Shown in pieces: positions 6,451-7,458 of a DNA stretch of 7,458 nt. The translations under genes and the position numbers were made by a program. The DNA is taken from assembly GCA_009700485.1 (NCBI GenBank), contig WLLZ01000084.1, forward strand, positions 1 through 7,458, given 5' to 3'. Every line of letters begins with the position of its first letter. Position 1 is the first letter of the stretch. This stretch comes from Actinomycetota bacterium. GTDB lineage: Bacteria; Actinomycetota; Actinomycetes; S36-B12. The notes under the pieces were generated by a model, which saw only the letters and a program-made list of their open reading frames with translations, was not told the DNA's origin and searched no databases.

Positions 6451-7458
6451 TCAGTGCCCGGAAAGGCCGAATCGCTCATGTAGTCGCCGCAAGGGTGCCG
6501 GGGCCCACCAATTCGCGCGGCCCGCGATCCGCATGAATGCTGGAACTAGCAGGAGCCTGACTATGGTGGCGTCGAGCAAGATAGCAACCGTTACCCCAAG
6601 ACCAAGGATTTTGATGTTGGTTACTGAGGCGGGAATGAAAGCCGCAAAGTTTACGGCCAGCAAGAGCGCAGCGGCAGAGATAATCCCGGCTGATCTTTGT
6701 AATCCGAGGGCCACCGAAGTGGTGTTATCACCGGTGCGGTCGTACTCCTCTTTTATGCGCGACAGCAGGAAGACCTCGTAGTCCATCGAAAGTCCGAATG
6801 CCACGATTGCGGTTAGCACTACCGTTGACGTATCAATCGTGCCAGTAATGTTGACGTCACCAACCAACCAGGTGAGATTGCCGTATTGGAATACCCAAAC
6901 AATTACACCAATCGCGGCCGACAAACTCAAAATATTTAGAATTACCGCTTTGATCGGCATCAAAATGCTGCCCGTGAACATGAATAGCAAAATCAGCACC
7001 GTGATAAGTACCCAACCGAGAGCCCACGGAAGCACACGCAAGATGCCCTGTTGCGAGTCGGTGTATTGAGCCGCGAACCCGCCTATTCGCACCCCTGATA
7101 TTGGAGGTGGCACCGCGCGTAACTCAGCAATTACGATCTCGGATTCAGGGCTTCTGGGACGCTGCGTAGATGTTGCAATCAGTCTGGTGGTTTCACCCGA
7201 CGTAAGTGTGCTCCGGCCGGTAGATTCACCGACCCGCTCACCAGCTACGAACATGCCCGCAGGTGAATCCACCTCCTCCACCGTTTCCACCTTTGAAAGG
7301 GCCGCGGCGTAAGGCGCAATAACGTCTGCACCTAACCCACCCGGCACCATGACATCAATCGGGGCACGGCCTAGCCCCGGAAAGTTTTCGGTGATAGCTG
7401 CCGAGTCAATTACTGCAATATTGGATTGTGGCAGTGCCCGCTCATCTATTTGGCCGAA
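6451..7458 (-). CDS. MMPL family membrane transporter, C-terminal part only
   Basis: MMPL proteins are proton-driven RND-type exporters of lipids and other hydrophobic compounds. The frame stays open to the right edge of the window, so the ATG at 7350 is internal. The last 335 residues of what should be a roughly 700-residue protein are seen. The visible part starts in the second extracytoplasmic loop (RALPQSN, then FPGLGRAPIDVMVPGG). About five membrane helices follow near residues 141-162, 166-190, 210-226, 257-276 and 281-305. The motif GLSMDYEVFLLSRIKEEYD (residues 222-240) carries the Asp-Tyr pair (226/227) equivalent to the proton-relay pair in MmpL3. The tail RANWWAPAPLRRLHERFG is typical of actinobacterial members. 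The cargo cannot be told. Nothing links it firmly to the FAS genes beyond being on the same stretch, and the downstream decarboxylase may share its transcript. Confidence 0.93.
   Translation of the reverse strand, partial: FGQIDERALPQSNIAVIDSAAITENFPGLGRAPIDVMVPGGLGADVIAPYAAALSKVETVEEVDSPAGMFVAGERVGESTGRSTLTSGETTRLIATSTQRPRSPESEIVIAELRAVPPPISGVRIGGFAAQYTDSQQGILRVLPWALGWVLITVLILLFMFTGSILMPIKAVILNILSLSAAIGVIVWVFQYGNLTWLVGDVNITGTIDTSTVVLTAIVAFGLSMDYEVFLLSRIKEEYDRTGDNTTSVALGLQRSAGIISAAALLLAVNFAAFIPASVTNIKILGLGVTVAILLDATIVRLLLVPAFMRIAGRANWWAPAPLRRLHERFGLSGH

Noticed and set aside
6260..6781. 173-residue plus-strand open frame across the decarboxylase/MMPL gap
   Set aside because: It is antisense to both well-supported genes, Ser/Arg-rich and without a ribosome site that stands out.
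1..7458. CRISPR arrays, transposases, tRNA or rRNA genes, phage or toxin-antitoxin modules
   Set aside because: No regularly spaced repeats, mobile-element ends, RNA-gene folds or matching coding regions were seen; the window is almost fully covered by core metabolic and transport genes.

Overview
The window looks like chromosomal DNA from an actinobacterium (Actinomycetota). The evidence is a moderately high GC content with many GC-ending codons, a Streptomyces/Mycobacterium-like type II fatty-acid synthase block, a DUF3145 gene (a family I know only from actinobacteria), and an actinobacterial-style MMPL protein. I cannot name a genus. The layout is mostly ordinary core metabolism. I see no mobile element, CRISPR array, RNA gene or new defence or biosynthetic system.

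Bases 1-3551, plus strand, are a fatty-acid initiation and elongation operon: the 3' part of fabH (ketoacyl-ACP synthase III), acpP (acyl carrier protein), fabF (ketoacyl-ACP synthase II, KasA/FabF type) and accD (biotin-dependent acyl-CoA carboxylase carboxyltransferase beta subunit, AccD6-like). AccD helps make malonyl-CoA, FabH starts chains on malonyl-ACP, ACP carries the intermediates and FabF elongates them. fabF and accD are one base apart. A strong 14-bp hairpin lies between acpP and fabF and may help ACP be made in excess over the enzymes. fabD is expected just upstream, outside the window.

Bases 3552-4925 hold a DUF3145 gene on the minus strand, convergent with accD, and bioY on the plus strand, divergent from DUF3145. 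BioY is the substrate-binding membrane subunit of a biotin ECF transporter. Biotin is the cofactor of the carboxylase that AccD serves, so its position makes metabolic sense. The 151-bp divergent spacer carries a bulged inverted repeat next to the DUF3145 ribosome binding site.

Bases 4945-7458, minus strand, hold the 3' half of an MMPL-family membrane transporter followed by a group II pyridoxal-phosphate amino-acid decarboxylase with a GTG start. They are 90 bp apart and may be cotranscribed. The decarboxylase keeps all the recognisable catalytic residues, but its substrate cannot be read from the sequence. No gene-free stretch exceeds about 150 bp.
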